In this document: one piece after another, positions 18,006 to 25,603 of the stretch | Layout: each line of letters starts with the position of its first letter | How positions within the stretch are numbered: position 1 is the first letter of the stretch | Source: Dactylosporangium vinaceum | GTDB taxonomy: Bacteria; Actinomycetota; Actinomycetes; Mycobacteriales; Micromonosporaceae | Assembly: GCF_019904175.1 (NCBI RefSeq) | Contig: NZ_CP061913.1 | Coordinates: 6,138,001-6,202,000, forward strand | Length of the DNA: 64,000 bases | Direction of reading: 5' to 3' | The notes under the pieces: model-generated | What the model was told of the DNA's origin: nothing | Seen by the model: the letters and a program-made list of their open reading frames with translations, nothing else | Databases searched by the model: none | Position numbers and translations under genes: made by a program

Positions 18006-19220
18006 GTGACTGAGTCTCGGATCGACGTACGGCTCGACGGCGACGGCGCCGCGGCGCGTGAGTGGGTGGTCGACGAACGTGCCGGCGAGGAGCGGCCGTG
18101 CGCGTACTGCGGCCGGCCCGTCCCGCAGCGCAACGCTGCCGGGCGGCCGTTCCGGTACTGCCGCGACAACGACGGCGAGTGCCAGCGCAACGCCCGCAAC
18201 GCGCGGATGCGCCAGCGCACGTCGCCGGGGCTCAGCGGGCAGGTCGCGCGGGCGTTCGAGATCGCCGAGCGGCTCGACCAGTCCCTGACCGACCTCGTCG
18301 ACGCCCTGCACGCGGAGGTGTCCACGAGCGGCATCGAGCGGCAGGTCGCCGAGGCCCGGGCGGAGGCCGCCGCCGGGCTCGTCGCCGCGCAGGTCGAGCG
18401 CGACGACGCCCGGGAGGAGACCCGCAAGGCCCGGGCCGCGCTCGAGCAGGCCCGGGCGGACGCGGCCCGGCAGCGCGCCGAGGACGCCGCGGCGGCGCAG
18501 GAGGCGCTCGCCGCCGAGCAGGAACGGGCGCGGCTGCGGGTCGAGGAGGTGCAGGCCGCCGCCGGGAAGGCGGTCGCGGAGATGCAGGCGGCCGCCGAGC
18601 AGGCCGTCACCGAGGCCCGCGAGGAGGCGGCGGTGACGGTGGCGGAGACGAAGGCGGCCATGGAGCAGGCCGTCGCCGACGTCCGCCGGGCCGCGGAACG
18701 GTCCGTCGCCGCCGCGGTCGCCGACGGTGACCGCCGGGTCGCGCAGGTGCAGGCGGCCGCGGACGAGGCGCTGGCGGCGGCGCGGCAGGCGGCGGAGGCG
18801 ACGATCGAGCAGTACCGGGAGGCCGCCGACGAGATCGCCGTCCAGCGGGACAAGGCCCGGCGGGAGGCGGCGACGGAGGCGGCGCTGCGCGCGGAGGCGT
18901 ACCGGGAACGCGACGCGGCCCGCGACCTGGCCGGCAACGCCCTGCGGGAACGCGACGTCGCGCACACGGCCGTGGAACGGGCACTGCGTGAGGGGGCGGA
19001 GGCGGAGGGCCGGCTGCAGCGGCGCCTGGACGCGGAGGGTTCCCGGGCCGCGGGGGCCGAGGCGGCGCTGATCGCGGCCCGGGAGGAGCTGGTGCGGCTG
19101 CGGTCGGAGGCGGACCGCGCGCATGCCTGGGCGGACAATCTCCGCGATCAGGTGACCCAGCTCACCGCGGCGCTGACCCGGCTCACAGTGTCGGGAAGTG
19201 TGCCACCCGAGGCGGGGTGA
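18006..19220 (+). CDS. zinc-finger protein with a long Ala/Glu-rich coiled coil
   Basis: 404 residues. A four-cysteine cluster near the N terminus (Cys32, Cys35, Cys52, Cys59; CAYCGRPVPQ and FRYCRDNDGECQRN) looks like a zinc ribbon and is followed by a basic RNARNARMRQR patch suitable for nucleic-acid contact. From about residue 110 to 385 the sequence is an almost uninterrupted Ala/Glu/Arg/Gln heptad-like coiled coil. There is no membrane helix. The layout (small DNA-binding head, long coiled rod) recalls KfrA-type proteins, but the family is not recognised. GTG 18006 has a TACGCT -10 box 7 nt upstream and the HNH gene is divergent. Confidence 0.72.
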   Translation: MTESRIDVRLDGDGAAAREWVVDERAGEERPCAYCGRPVPQRNAAGRPFRYCRDNDGECQRNARNARMRQRTSPGLSGQVARAFEIAERLDQSLTDLVDALHAEVSTSGIERQVAEARAEAAAGLVAAQVERDDAREETRKARAALEQARADAARQRAEDAAAAQEALAAEQERARLRVEEVQAAAGKAVAEMQAAAEQAVTEAREEAAVTVAETKAAMEQAVADVRRAAERSVAAAVADGDRRVAQVQAAADEALAAARQAAEATIEQYREAADEIAVQRDKARREAATEAALRAEAYRERDAARDLAGNALRERDVAHTAVERALREGAEAEGRLQRRLDAEGSRAAGAEAALIAAREELVRLRSEADRAHAWADNLRDQVTQLTAALTRLTVSGSVPPEAG

Positions 19221-19386
19221 GAACCGTCAACCACCTGGGTGACCTGCCGAAACTACCTTCGGTGAGCCGCGCCACGAAACGACAGGTGTGGTCGATCATT
19301 GAAACCCAACGTAAAATCAGGGTACCCACCTGGCGACGAACCTACCGCAGCGCCGGGTCGGTCGTGTAATCTGCCCGCCCGCGGTG

Positions 19387-19413
19387 GGAATCGTCAGACC
19401 ACGTGGCGTCGTT
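19387..19413 (+). promoter_or_regulatory. sigma-R-type (GGAAT-N19-GTT) promoter of rbpA
   Basis: GGAAT at 19387-19391 and GTT at 19411-19413 are 19 bp apart, matching the ECF sigma-R consensus (GGAAT, 18-19 bp, GTT) known from streptomycetes, where rbpA belongs to the thiol-stress regulon. The predicted start lies about 35-40 nt before the rbpA ATG. Confidence 0.65.
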
Positions 19414-19456
19414 GGTTACAGCGAAGCGCAACACGATCCGAAGGGGAAGACCAACC

Positions 19457-19801
19457 ATGGGCGAGCGCATGCTGCGCGGCAGCCGTCTCGGAGCCGTCAG
19501 CTACGAGTCCGACCGCAACACCGAACTGGCTCCGCGTCAGACCCGTGAGTACCTGTGCGCGAAGGGGCACCAGTTCGAGGTACCGTTCGCCGTCGATGCC
19601 GAGGTCCCCATGACCTGGGAGTGCAAGTTCGACGGGAGCGTGGCGCGGCTGGTCGACGGCAGCGAGCCCGAGCAGAAGAAGGCGAAGCCGCCGCGCACCC
19701 ACTGGGACATGCTCCTGGAGCGGCGCACGATCGCCGAGCTCGAGGACATCCTGAACGAGCGCCTCGAAGAGGTCCGGCTGCGCCGCGGCCGCTCCGCGTA
19801 A
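19457..19801 (+). CDS. rbpA: RNA polymerase-binding protein RbpA
   Basis: 114 residues, the usual size. The N-terminal tail MLRGSRLGAVSYESDRN, the zinc-linked core strand region (YLCAKGHQFEVPF...TWEC) and the C-terminal sigma-interacting helices (HWDMLLERRTIAELEDILNERL) are all present. RbpA binds the principal sigma factor and stabilises the open complex, and is confined to actinobacteria. ATG 19457 has an AGGGGAAGA ribosome-binding site; an upstream in-frame ATG would cover the sigma-R-type promoter. A strong terminator follows, so the gene is monocistronic. Confidence 0.97.
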   Translation: MGERMLRGSRLGAVSYESDRNTELAPRQTREYLCAKGHQFEVPFAVDAEVPMTWECKFDGSVARLVDGSEPEQKKAKPPRTHWDMLLERRTIAELEDILNERLEEVRLRRGRSA

Positions 19802-19825
19802 CAGCGCACCCCGCACGACGTACGG

Positions 19826-19853
19826 AAAGCCCCGGCCACCCGCCGGGGCTTTT
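19826..19853 (+). terminator. rho-independent terminator of rbpA
   Basis: Perfect 11-bp arms AAAGCCCCGGC and GCCGGGGCTTT with a 5-nt loop, ending in TTTT. It begins 25 bp after the rbpA stop. The clearest canonical terminator in the window. Confidence 0.9.
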
Positions 19854-19956
19854 CGCCGTCCTCAAGCCCCCGGACCGCTGCCGGCCGGGGCAACGCGGGC
19901 CTTGTGACACGGTGGTGTGGCGTGGGGGTACCGTCGGGCGCGATCAGGAAGGAACC

Positions 19957-20838
19957 ATGAGCGCAGAGTTGCGAGCCGACTGCTCCCGCTGCTTCGGCCT
20001 GTGTTGTGTCGCCCCGGCGTTCTCCCGGTCGTCGGATTTCGCGATCGACAAGCCGGCCGGGCACGCCTGCCCGAACCTCGGCGCCGACTTCGGCTGCGGC
20101 ATCCACACCCGGCTGCGCGAGCGCGGCTTCCCCGGCTGCACCGTCTACGACTGTTTCGGCGCCGGGCAGCACGTCGCCCAGGTGGTCGCGCAGGGCCGGG
20201 ACTGGCGCGCCGACCCGGCGTCCGCTCCCCGGATGTTCGAGGTGTTCGCCGCGGTCCGCATCCTGCACGAGCTGCTGTGGTACCTCACCGAGGCCCGGGC
20301 CCTGCCGAGGACGGCTGCGCTGCACGCGGCCCTGGACGACGCCCTCGCGGCCACCCGGGCACTGCGCGACACCCCGGACACCCTCACGCCCGGCGGCGCC
20401 GAACGTCACCGCGCCCACGTCGCCGCCCTCCTGCGCGACGCGAGCCGCCTGGCCCGCACCCCCGGGCCGGGTTCCCGCGGCGCCCCGGCGTCGGCCGCGG
20501 ACGGCCGCACCCGCGACGGGCGTCCCCGGCGGCAGCGCGGGCGCGGCGCGGTACACGAGGCGCCGGGCCGGGCATTGATCGGGGCGGCGCTGCGCGGGGC
20601 GGATCTGCGCGACGCGGACCTGCGCGGGGCGCTGCTGATCGGGGCCGACCTGCGCGGCGCGGATCTGCGCAACGCCGACGTCATCGGCGCGGATCTGCGC
20701 GGTGCGAACCTGGCCGGTGCGGATTTGCGCGGCACCCTGTTCCTGATCCAGTCGCAGCTCGACGCGGCGACCGGCGACGCGTCCACCCGGCTGCCGGCGG
20801 CCCTGCACCGTCCGGCGCACTGGTCCACGGCCCGGTGA
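19957..20838 (+). CDS. Cys-rich N-terminal domain fused to pentapeptide repeats
   Basis: 293 residues in two parts. The first 70 residues carry eight cysteines (9, 12, 16, 17, 38, 47, 61, 66) in a YkgJ-like pattern, C-S-R-C-F-G-L-C-C then CPNL, CGIH and C-x4-C, suited to bind zinc or an iron-sulfur cluster. A helical middle region and an Arg/Gly/Pro linker lead to about ten A(D/N)LRG-type pentapeptide repeats (about 205-265), which fold as a right-handed beta-helix. ATG 19957 has AGGAAGGA upstream. Pentapeptide proteins can mimic DNA; whether this one does is unknown. Confidence 0.78.
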   Translation: MSAELRADCSRCFGLCCVAPAFSRSSDFAIDKPAGHACPNLGADFGCGIHTRLRERGFPGCTVYDCFGAGQHVAQVVAQGRDWRADPASAPRMFEVFAAVRILHELLWYLTEARALPRTAALHAALDDALAATRALRDTPDTLTPGGAERHRAHVAALLRDASRLARTPGPGSRGAPASAADGRTRDGRPRRQRGRGAVHEAPGRALIGAALRGADLRDADLRGALLIGADLRGADLRNADVIGADLRGANLAGADLRGTLFLIQSQLDAATGDASTRLPAALHRPAHWSTAR

Positions 20839-20861
20839 TCCGGCGCCCGTCCCGGGTCGCG

Positions 20862-20882
20862 GCCGGGCCCGTCCGGCCCGGC
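20862..20882. terminator. GC hairpin between convergent genes
   Basis: GCCGGGCC and GGCCCGGC arms with loop CGTCC, in the 97-bp gap between the pentapeptide gene and the STAS gene. No T-tract. Could terminate both transcripts. Confidence 0.5.
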
Positions 20883-20935
20883 GCGGTGCTGTCCGCGCTG
20901 CCGGTGCTTGGCCCCGGCGTTCGGGGCGGGTGTGG

Positions 20936-21274
20936 TCAGGCGGCGGGGTCGAGGGCTTCGGTGACGGTGGCGTGGACGGGGATCGGGCCGGCGAGGCCGA
21001 CCGTGCGTAACAGGCGGGCCATGAACGGCGTCGGCGCGGCGAGGCGTAAGAAGCCGCCGGTGGCTTCGCAGTGATTGCGGGCGTACGCGAAGGTGCCCAG
21101 GCCGATCGAGTCGCAGAACTGCACGCCGGCGAGGTCGACGACGATGCGGGTGCGGCCCTCGTCGAGCAGCCGGTGCATGGTGTCGCGCAGGGCGGGGGCA
21201 GTGTTGAGGTCGATGGCGCCGGCGATGCTGACCAGGGCGATGCCACCGGCACGGTTTGTGACTGCAAGGTGCAT
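20936..21274 (-). CDS. anti-sigma factor antagonist (single STAS domain)
   Basis: 112 residues, SpoIIAA/RsbV-like. The conserved VDLAGVQFCDSIGLGTFAYA segment holds the phosphorylatable Ser in DSIG. It would release a sigma factor by binding an anti-sigma kinase when dephosphorylated. No partner anti-sigma gene is adjacent; the RsbT/PP2C system at 51.6-57.6 kb is a possible but unproven link. ATG 21274 is preferred over TTG 21280 because GGCAGGA sits 7 nt upstream. It is divergent from the MFS gene. Confidence 0.88.
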   Translation of the reverse strand: MHLAVTNRAGGIALVSIAGAIDLNTAPALRDTMHRLLDEGRTRIVVDLAGVQFCDSIGLGTFAYARNHCEATGGFLRLAAPTPFMARLLRTVGLAGPIPVHATVTEALDPAA

Positions 21275-21339
21275 GAACAAATCCTGCCCGTGATGGGCAT
21301 GGTCCGCACCGTGGCCGCCACCCGTTCGGGTGACGGGCC

Positions 21340-22545
21340 GTGAGCGGGGTGCGGCTGCTCGCCGCGGCGGCGCTGGCCCGCACGGCGGACTCGAGCGCCG
21401 GGGTCGCCCTCGTCCTGGCGTCGCTGCGGCAGTCCGGCGGCCCGGGGCAGGGGTCGCTGGTCCTGGCCGTGCTCCTGGTGCCGCATCTGCTGGCCGGGCC
21501 GCTCGTCGGGCTCGTCACCGACCGGGCCCGCCGCCCGCGCCTGGTCCATGCGGGGTTCGTCGCCGCGTTCGGTGTCGCCCTCGGCGGGATCCTGGCGCTG
21601 CTCGGCCGGGCGCCGCAGCCGCTGGTCCTGGCCGTGGCGCTGCTCGCCGGCTGCTGCGGCCCGATGATCTTCGGCGGGTTGTCGGGGCGCCTCGACGACG
21701 TGGTCGCGGCCCCCGACCGGGTGCGGGTGCGGGGCCTGGACGCGGCCACCTACAACGTCGCCGACATCTTCGGTCCGGTGGCCGGTGCGGGGCTTGTCGT
21801 GTCGATGGGTGTGCCGGCGGCCGCGGCGGTGATCGCCGTGTCGTGCCTGTGCGCGGCCGGGCTGCTGCTGACTGTGCGCCCGCTGCCGGCCGCGCCGGGT
21901 GCGCCGTCACCGGCCGGGCGCGGCGGTGGGCGGGTGTCGTTCGGGGAGGATCTGCGGGCCGGGTTCCGGGCGATCGCCGTGTCGCCGCCGCTGCTGGCGG
22001 TGACGGCCGCGACGTGCCTGGCGACGTTCGGCAACGGGATGCTCCCGTCGATCGCGGTGCTGCTGGGGGTGGCGCACGGGCACCCGGCCGGCGGTGGTCT
22101 GCTGGTCACGGCGGTCGGGGTCGGGGCGCTGGCCGGGTCCCTGGCGGTGGCGCGGTGGCCGGTGCGGGTGGCGGCGCACCGGGTGGTGTTCGGCTGCCTG
22201 GCCGCGATCGGGGTGCTGCTGGCGGTGGTGCCGCTGGTGCCGGCCTGGGCGGCGGTGGTGGCGGTGTTCGCCGTGGCGGGGCTGTTCGACGGGCCGCTGT
22301 TCACGTCGGTGCTGCAGGTGCGGGCCGAGCAGTCCCCGCCGCGGGTCCGCACGCAGGTGTTCACCCTCGGCGCCGGCGTCAAGCTGACCGCCGCGGCGGC
22401 GGGGGCGGCGGTGGCCGCCGGGGTCGTCGGCCGGCCGCTGTGGGTCCTCGTCCTGGGGCTCGCCGGCTCGCAGCTGGCCGCGGCCGGTGTGGGGGTGCTG
22501 CTGCTGGCCGTGCGGGGCCGCCGGGCCGCGTCCGGTCCGCACTAG
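21340..22545 (+). CDS. MFS transporter, 12-helix type
   Basis: 401 residues, about 12 helices, with a loop motif LVTDRARRPRLVHAG between helices 2 and 3 and a central hydrophilic loop near residue 190. No N-terminal extension. Export of a small molecule is likely; nothing adjacent indicates a substrate. The start is GTG 21340, and a bipartite hairpin follows the stop. Confidence 0.82.
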   Translation: MSGVRLLAAAALARTADSSAGVALVLASLRQSGGPGQGSLVLAVLLVPHLLAGPLVGLVTDRARRPRLVHAGFVAAFGVALGGILALLGRAPQPLVLAVALLAGCCGPMIFGGLSGRLDDVVAAPDRVRVRGLDAATYNVADIFGPVAGAGLVVSMGVPAAAAVIAVSCLCAAGLLLTVRPLPAAPGAPSPAGRGGGRVSFGEDLRAGFRAIAVSPPLLAVTAATCLATFGNGMLPSIAVLLGVAHGHPAGGGLLVTAVGVGALAGSLAVARWPVRVAAHRVVFGCLAAIGVLLAVVPLVPAWAAVVAVFAVAGLFDGPLFTSVLQVRAEQSPPRVRTQVFTLGAGVKLTAAAAGAAVAAGVVGRPLWVLVLGLAGSQLAAAGVGVLLLAVRGRRAASGPH

Positions 22546-22557
22546 GTGCCGGTGACG

Positions 22558-22598
22558 CCGCACGGGCGGCCTCCCTGGCTGGGAGACCGCCCGTGCGG
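22558..22598. terminator. bidirectional terminator hairpin
   Basis: Perfect 12-bp arms CCGCACGGGCGG and CCGCCCGTGCGG enclose a second CTCCC/GGGAG stem. It lies between the convergent MFS and small secreted-protein genes, 13 bp after the MFS stop. Confidence 0.75.
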
Positions 22599-22613
22599 TG
22601 CGGTGCTGACGCG

Positions 22614-23015
22614 TCAGCGGTGGCCGTGGTGGCGGCCGTAGTCCTTCGCGATGAGCAGCCACCCGCCGCGGCGGCCGTTGAACGCCGGGACGCACTTGCC
22701 GTCGTCGAAGCGGCCCTGGCGCTCGCCGACCCAGGCGAAGAAGTTGCAGGTCTTCTTGCTGTTGTACCGGCCGGCGATCCAGGTGCGGACGTGGTCGTCA
22801 CGGCGGTCGCCGAAGTTGCCGTCGTGGTCGCCGAACTGCCCGTTGTGGTCGCCGAACTGCCCGTCGTGGTCGTGGTCGTGCGGCCCCGGCTGGACGGCGG
22901 CGGGCTGGCTGCCCTGCCCGGTGGCGGCGGACGCGGCCGTGGCGGTCATGCCGAGGACCGCACCGGCGGTCAGGGTCATGGCGCCCAGGGCCAGGATTCG
23001 CTGCGTGTTTCGCAT
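22614..23015 (-). CDS. small secreted protein with His/Asp/Gly repeats
   Basis: 133 residues. A Sec signal peptide (residues 1-30, cleavage after ATAASA) precedes a DHDHDGQFGDHNGQFGDHDGNFGD repeat-like tract, in which (D/H)xxGxFGD units of about seven residues recur; it could bind metal ions. The C-terminal part has two cysteines (KKTCNFFAWVG and GKCVPAF) and ends GRHHGHR. ATG 23015 has GGGGGAG 5 nt upstream. No family recognised; metal chelation is inference from composition. Confidence 0.75.
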   Translation of the reverse strand: MRNTQRILALGAMTLTAGAVLGMTATAASAATGQGSQPAAVQPGPHDHDHDGQFGDHNGQFGDHDGNFGDRRDDHVRTWIAGRYNSKKTCNFFAWVGERQGRFDDGKCVPAFNGRRGGWLLIAKDYGRHHGHR

Positions 23016-23216
23016 CTTGACTCCCCCTTGTGTCGTAATGACGCGATTACACTATGTAGCCGAACGCCGGAAATGTCGCAAAACGCCTCATCCTTTCAGC
23101 CAGAGGCTGACGGACATCAGGCCACCCGCGGACGCCGACCGGTACAGCCACCGGACGCGAAACGTCCACATCCACCACCGGGGTCGCCGCCCCGCGGGCG
23201 GATCCTGCCGCCGCGG

Positions 23217-23726
23217 TCAGCGCCCGACGGTGCGCACCAGCACGGTCCCGCCGCCGGTGAACGGTTCCCGGCCGGCGGGGGTGAACCCGCACCGCAGGTA
23301 GGCGCGCAGCGCGGCGGTGTTGCCGCAGGCGATCTCGAGCTCGACGGTGCGGTGGCCGCGGCCGGCGGCCCAGCCGGTGACGGCGTCGGCGAGCTGCGCG
23401 GCGATGCCGTTGCCGCGGGCGGCGGGCACCACCCACATGCTGATCAGGTGGGTGGTGGCGGGCCGGGCGGCGGCGACCCAGGCCGCGGCGATCCCGAGGG
23501 GCACGTCGCAGCCGGCGCGGCTGCGCAGGCCCGGCGGCGGCCCGAACGCGGCGAAGAACGCCCCACCGGCCGGCCACGAGCGCCAGTCGAGCTCGGACCG
23601 TTTCGCCTCGCGGGCGTAGGTGCTGATGAACGCGGCGGGGCTGTCCTTGAGCGCGGCGAGGCGCATGTCGCGTTTGAGCCGCCAGTCGTCACCGGTGAGT
23701 GGGCGTACCGCCACGCGTCCCTCCAC
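23217..23726 (-). CDS. GNAT-family N-acetyltransferase
   Basis: 169 residues with the GNAT core: MWVVPAARGNGIAAQLADAV (motif A, acetyl-CoA pyrophosphate loop R/Q-x-x-G-x-G/A) and the LEIACGNTAALRAYLRCGF motif B. GTG 23726 has GGAGGG 7-8 nt upstream; the longer frame is not family-like. The acceptor is unknown. Confidence 0.88.
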   Translation of the reverse strand: MEGRVAVRPLTGDDWRLKRDMRLAALKDSPAAFISTYAREAKRSELDWRSWPAGGAFFAAFGPPPGLRSRAGCDVPLGIAAAWVAAARPATTHLISMWVVPAARGNGIAAQLADAVTGWAAGRGHRTVELEIACGNTAALRAYLRCGFTPAGREPFTGGGTVLVRTVGR

Positions 23727-23817
23727 CGCACGACCCTCCCAATTCGCCCGGCGCAGGGCAAGAGGGATCCGGGGCCGATATCGCACAACCCGCGCAGGCG
23801 GCCCCGAACCGGCCCGG

Positions 23818-24375
23818 TCACATGGTGGCGCGGTCGCTGTCCAGCTGCTGCAGGACGGGCCCGACGAGGTCGGACAGGTCACGGACGAGGACGGCCACGG
23901 CCCGGGCGGCGGCCACGGCGAGCGCCCCGCCGGCCGTGCCCGGCTCGGGAGCCGCGGGGAGCCCGTCGAGGGGCAGGGGCGCCTCGATGAGCAGCGTGGT
24001 GCGCAGGTGCGGGTAGCGGGCCAGGTCGCGGTCGCCGGGCTGGACGAACTGCCCGAACAGTTCCGGCCAGCCGCGCCAGCCCCGGTCACGCCACCAGGCC
24101 CGGGTCGTGGTCAGCTCCGCGGGCAGCGGTGAGACGAGCTCGACGCGGGCCATGAGCCCGCCGTCGAACGGGTTGCGGCGGCAGGTGGCGGCCAGGACCC
24201 GGCGGTGCCAGCGGACGTAGCCCGGGTCGAGGACCGGCGGGGTCGCGAACGTCCACGCGGCGCAGGCGAACGCGACGGGGGCGATGTCGCCGAGGGCGTA
24301 GGCGAAGCCGTTCGGGTGCGCCTCGACACGTGCGGTGTAGCGGTCGCGGTCACGGTCGAGCCAGAACGTCTTCAC
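23818..24375 (-). CDS. hypothetical protein, 185 residues
   Basis: Not recognised. It opens KTFWLDRDRDRYTARVEAHPNGFAYALGD, is rich in Trp and Arg in the middle (RAWWRDRGWRGWPELFGQF), and has no membrane helix or signal peptide. The GTG at 24375 has a TACCGT -10 box exactly 6 nt upstream, supporting both the gene and its start. No functional hint from neighbours. Confidence 0.7.
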   Translation of the reverse strand: MKTFWLDRDRDRYTARVEAHPNGFAYALGDIAPVAFACAAWTFATPPVLDPGYVRWHRRVLAATCRRNPFDGGLMARVELVSPLPAELTTTRAWWRDRGWRGWPELFGQFVQPGDRDLARYPHLRTTLLIEAPLPLDGLPAAPEPGTAGGALAVAAARAVAVLVRDLSDLVGPVLQQLDSDRATM

Positions 24376-24448
24376 ACCCCGACGGTAGCCCGCGGCCGGC
24401 GCCGTGCCAGCCCCGTCCGCGCACAGCCGAACCCGCAGGTCACAGCCG

Positions 24449-25078
24449 TTACAGGGCGGTGACGACGGCGGGGTGGCGGGGGTCGTCGGCGCGCACGACG
24501 ACGTCGGCCTGATATTCGGGCATGACCTCGTCGCGGTAGCGGCCGTAGGCGGGCACGGTCCAGCCGAGCTCGGCGGGCAGGCGCCGGGTCAGGGCGGCGT
24601 CGCTCTGCATGAGGTGGACCGCCACGTCGAAGCCGAGGCCCGCCCCGAGGAGGAACACCCCGGAGACGATGACGGCGCCGTGGGCGGGGACGGTGACGTA
24701 CGCCGCGCGGGTGGCCCGGTCGGTGACGGGGTCCCACAGCGACGGCAGGACACGGCCGGTGCCGCCGGGCCCGGCCGGGCCGAGGACCTCCCGGGTCAGG
24801 GCGCGCAGGTCGAGCCAGTCCTCGTAGTACGCGTCGGGGTTCGTGCGGCCCCGTTCCAGGCGCAGCGACGCCGCGCGCAGAAACATCCCGGCCGCGATGT
24901 GCAGCGCCGGGACACCCTCGTCGCGCAGGACCCCGGCAGCGGCCTCGGCGAGGTCCGCCCCACCGGCGGTCGGGGCGCCGTCGACGGCGACCCGGGCCGG
25001 GTGCCCGCCGTCGAACGCGGCGACCCGGGCGGCGATCTGCCGGGCGAGGGCGGCGACGGTGACCGGGGACGCCTTCAC
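24449..25078 (-). CDS. uridine kinase-like P-loop protein with a degenerate Walker A
   Basis: 209 residues with the layout of actinobacterial uridine-kinase-like NTPases: VAVDGAPTAGGADLAEAAA where the Walker A loop should be, then YYEDWLDLRALTREVL, a lid-like VFLLGAGLGFDVAVHL strand and R/K-rich core. The canonical G-x4-G-K-[ST] is missing; the loop reads GAPTAGGAD, without the lysine and Ser/Thr that bind phosphates. Catalysis may be lost. Its GTG overlaps the fxsA stop (GTGA), so the two are coupled. Confidence 0.75.
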   Translation of the reverse strand: MKASPVTVAALARQIAARVAAFDGGHPARVAVDGAPTAGGADLAEAAAGVLRDEGVPALHIAAGMFLRAASLRLERGRTNPDAYYEDWLDLRALTREVLGPAGPGGTGRVLPSLWDPVTDRATRAAYVTVPAHGAVIVSGVFLLGAGLGFDVAVHLMQSDAALTRRLPAELGWTVPAYGRYRDEVMPEYQADVVVRADDPRHPAVVTAL

Positions 25079-25587
25079 CGCTCGACGATCTCGCCCTCGA
25101 CGATCTCACCGGCGCCGCCCGCCGGGCCCGGGTCGCCGCCGGTGGCGGCGGCGGCGGCGGGCGGGGTCCGTTCGGCGCGCACGACGCGGGGGCCGAACAG
25201 GTCACCGGCGGCGGCCGGGGAGATGCGCCGCTCGGTGGCCCGGCGGACCTGCCGGTCGGCGAGGTGGCGCACGGGCGGCACGAGCAGCAGCAGCCCGGCG
25301 GCGTCGGTGAGGTAGCCGGGGACGATGAGCAGCAGCGCCCCGGCGAGGCCGGTGACCCCGTCGGAGACCTCACCGCCGGCGGGGCGGCCCTCGCCGAACG
25401 CGGCCCGCAGCCGCCGCCAGGCCCGGACCCCTTCGCGTTTGACGAGCATCAACCCGACGACGGTCGTCGCGAGGCCGATGAGGATCGCCCACAGCCAGCC
25501 GATCGCCTGCGCGACCAGGACGAACACGGTGATCTCGGCGATCACCAGCAGAAACGCGCCGATCGCCGCCCAGCCGAGCCCTCGCAT
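25075..25587 (-). CDS. fxsA: FxsA family membrane protein
   Basis: 170 residues. Two N-terminal helices (6-28 and 30-48) contain EITVFVLVAQAIGWLWAILIGLATTVVG, and the third helix reads GALLLIVPGYLTDAAGLLLLVPP, matching FxsA, whose E. coli member relieves F-plasmid exclusion of phage T7. Its normal role is unclear. The C-terminal tail is Pro/Ala/Glu-rich. It lies 16 bp downstream of ppm1 and is coupled to the degenerate kinase gene. Confidence 0.88.
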   Translation of the reverse strand: MRGLGWAAIGAFLLVIAEITVFVLVAQAIGWLWAILIGLATTVVGLMLVKREGVRAWRRLRAAFGEGRPAGGEVSDGVTGLAGALLLIVPGYLTDAAGLLLLVPPVRHLADRQVRRATERRISPAAAGDLFGPRVVRAERTPPAAAAATGGDPGPAGGAGEIVEGEIVER

Positions 25588-25603
25588 GCGTTCCTGCCTC
25601 TCC

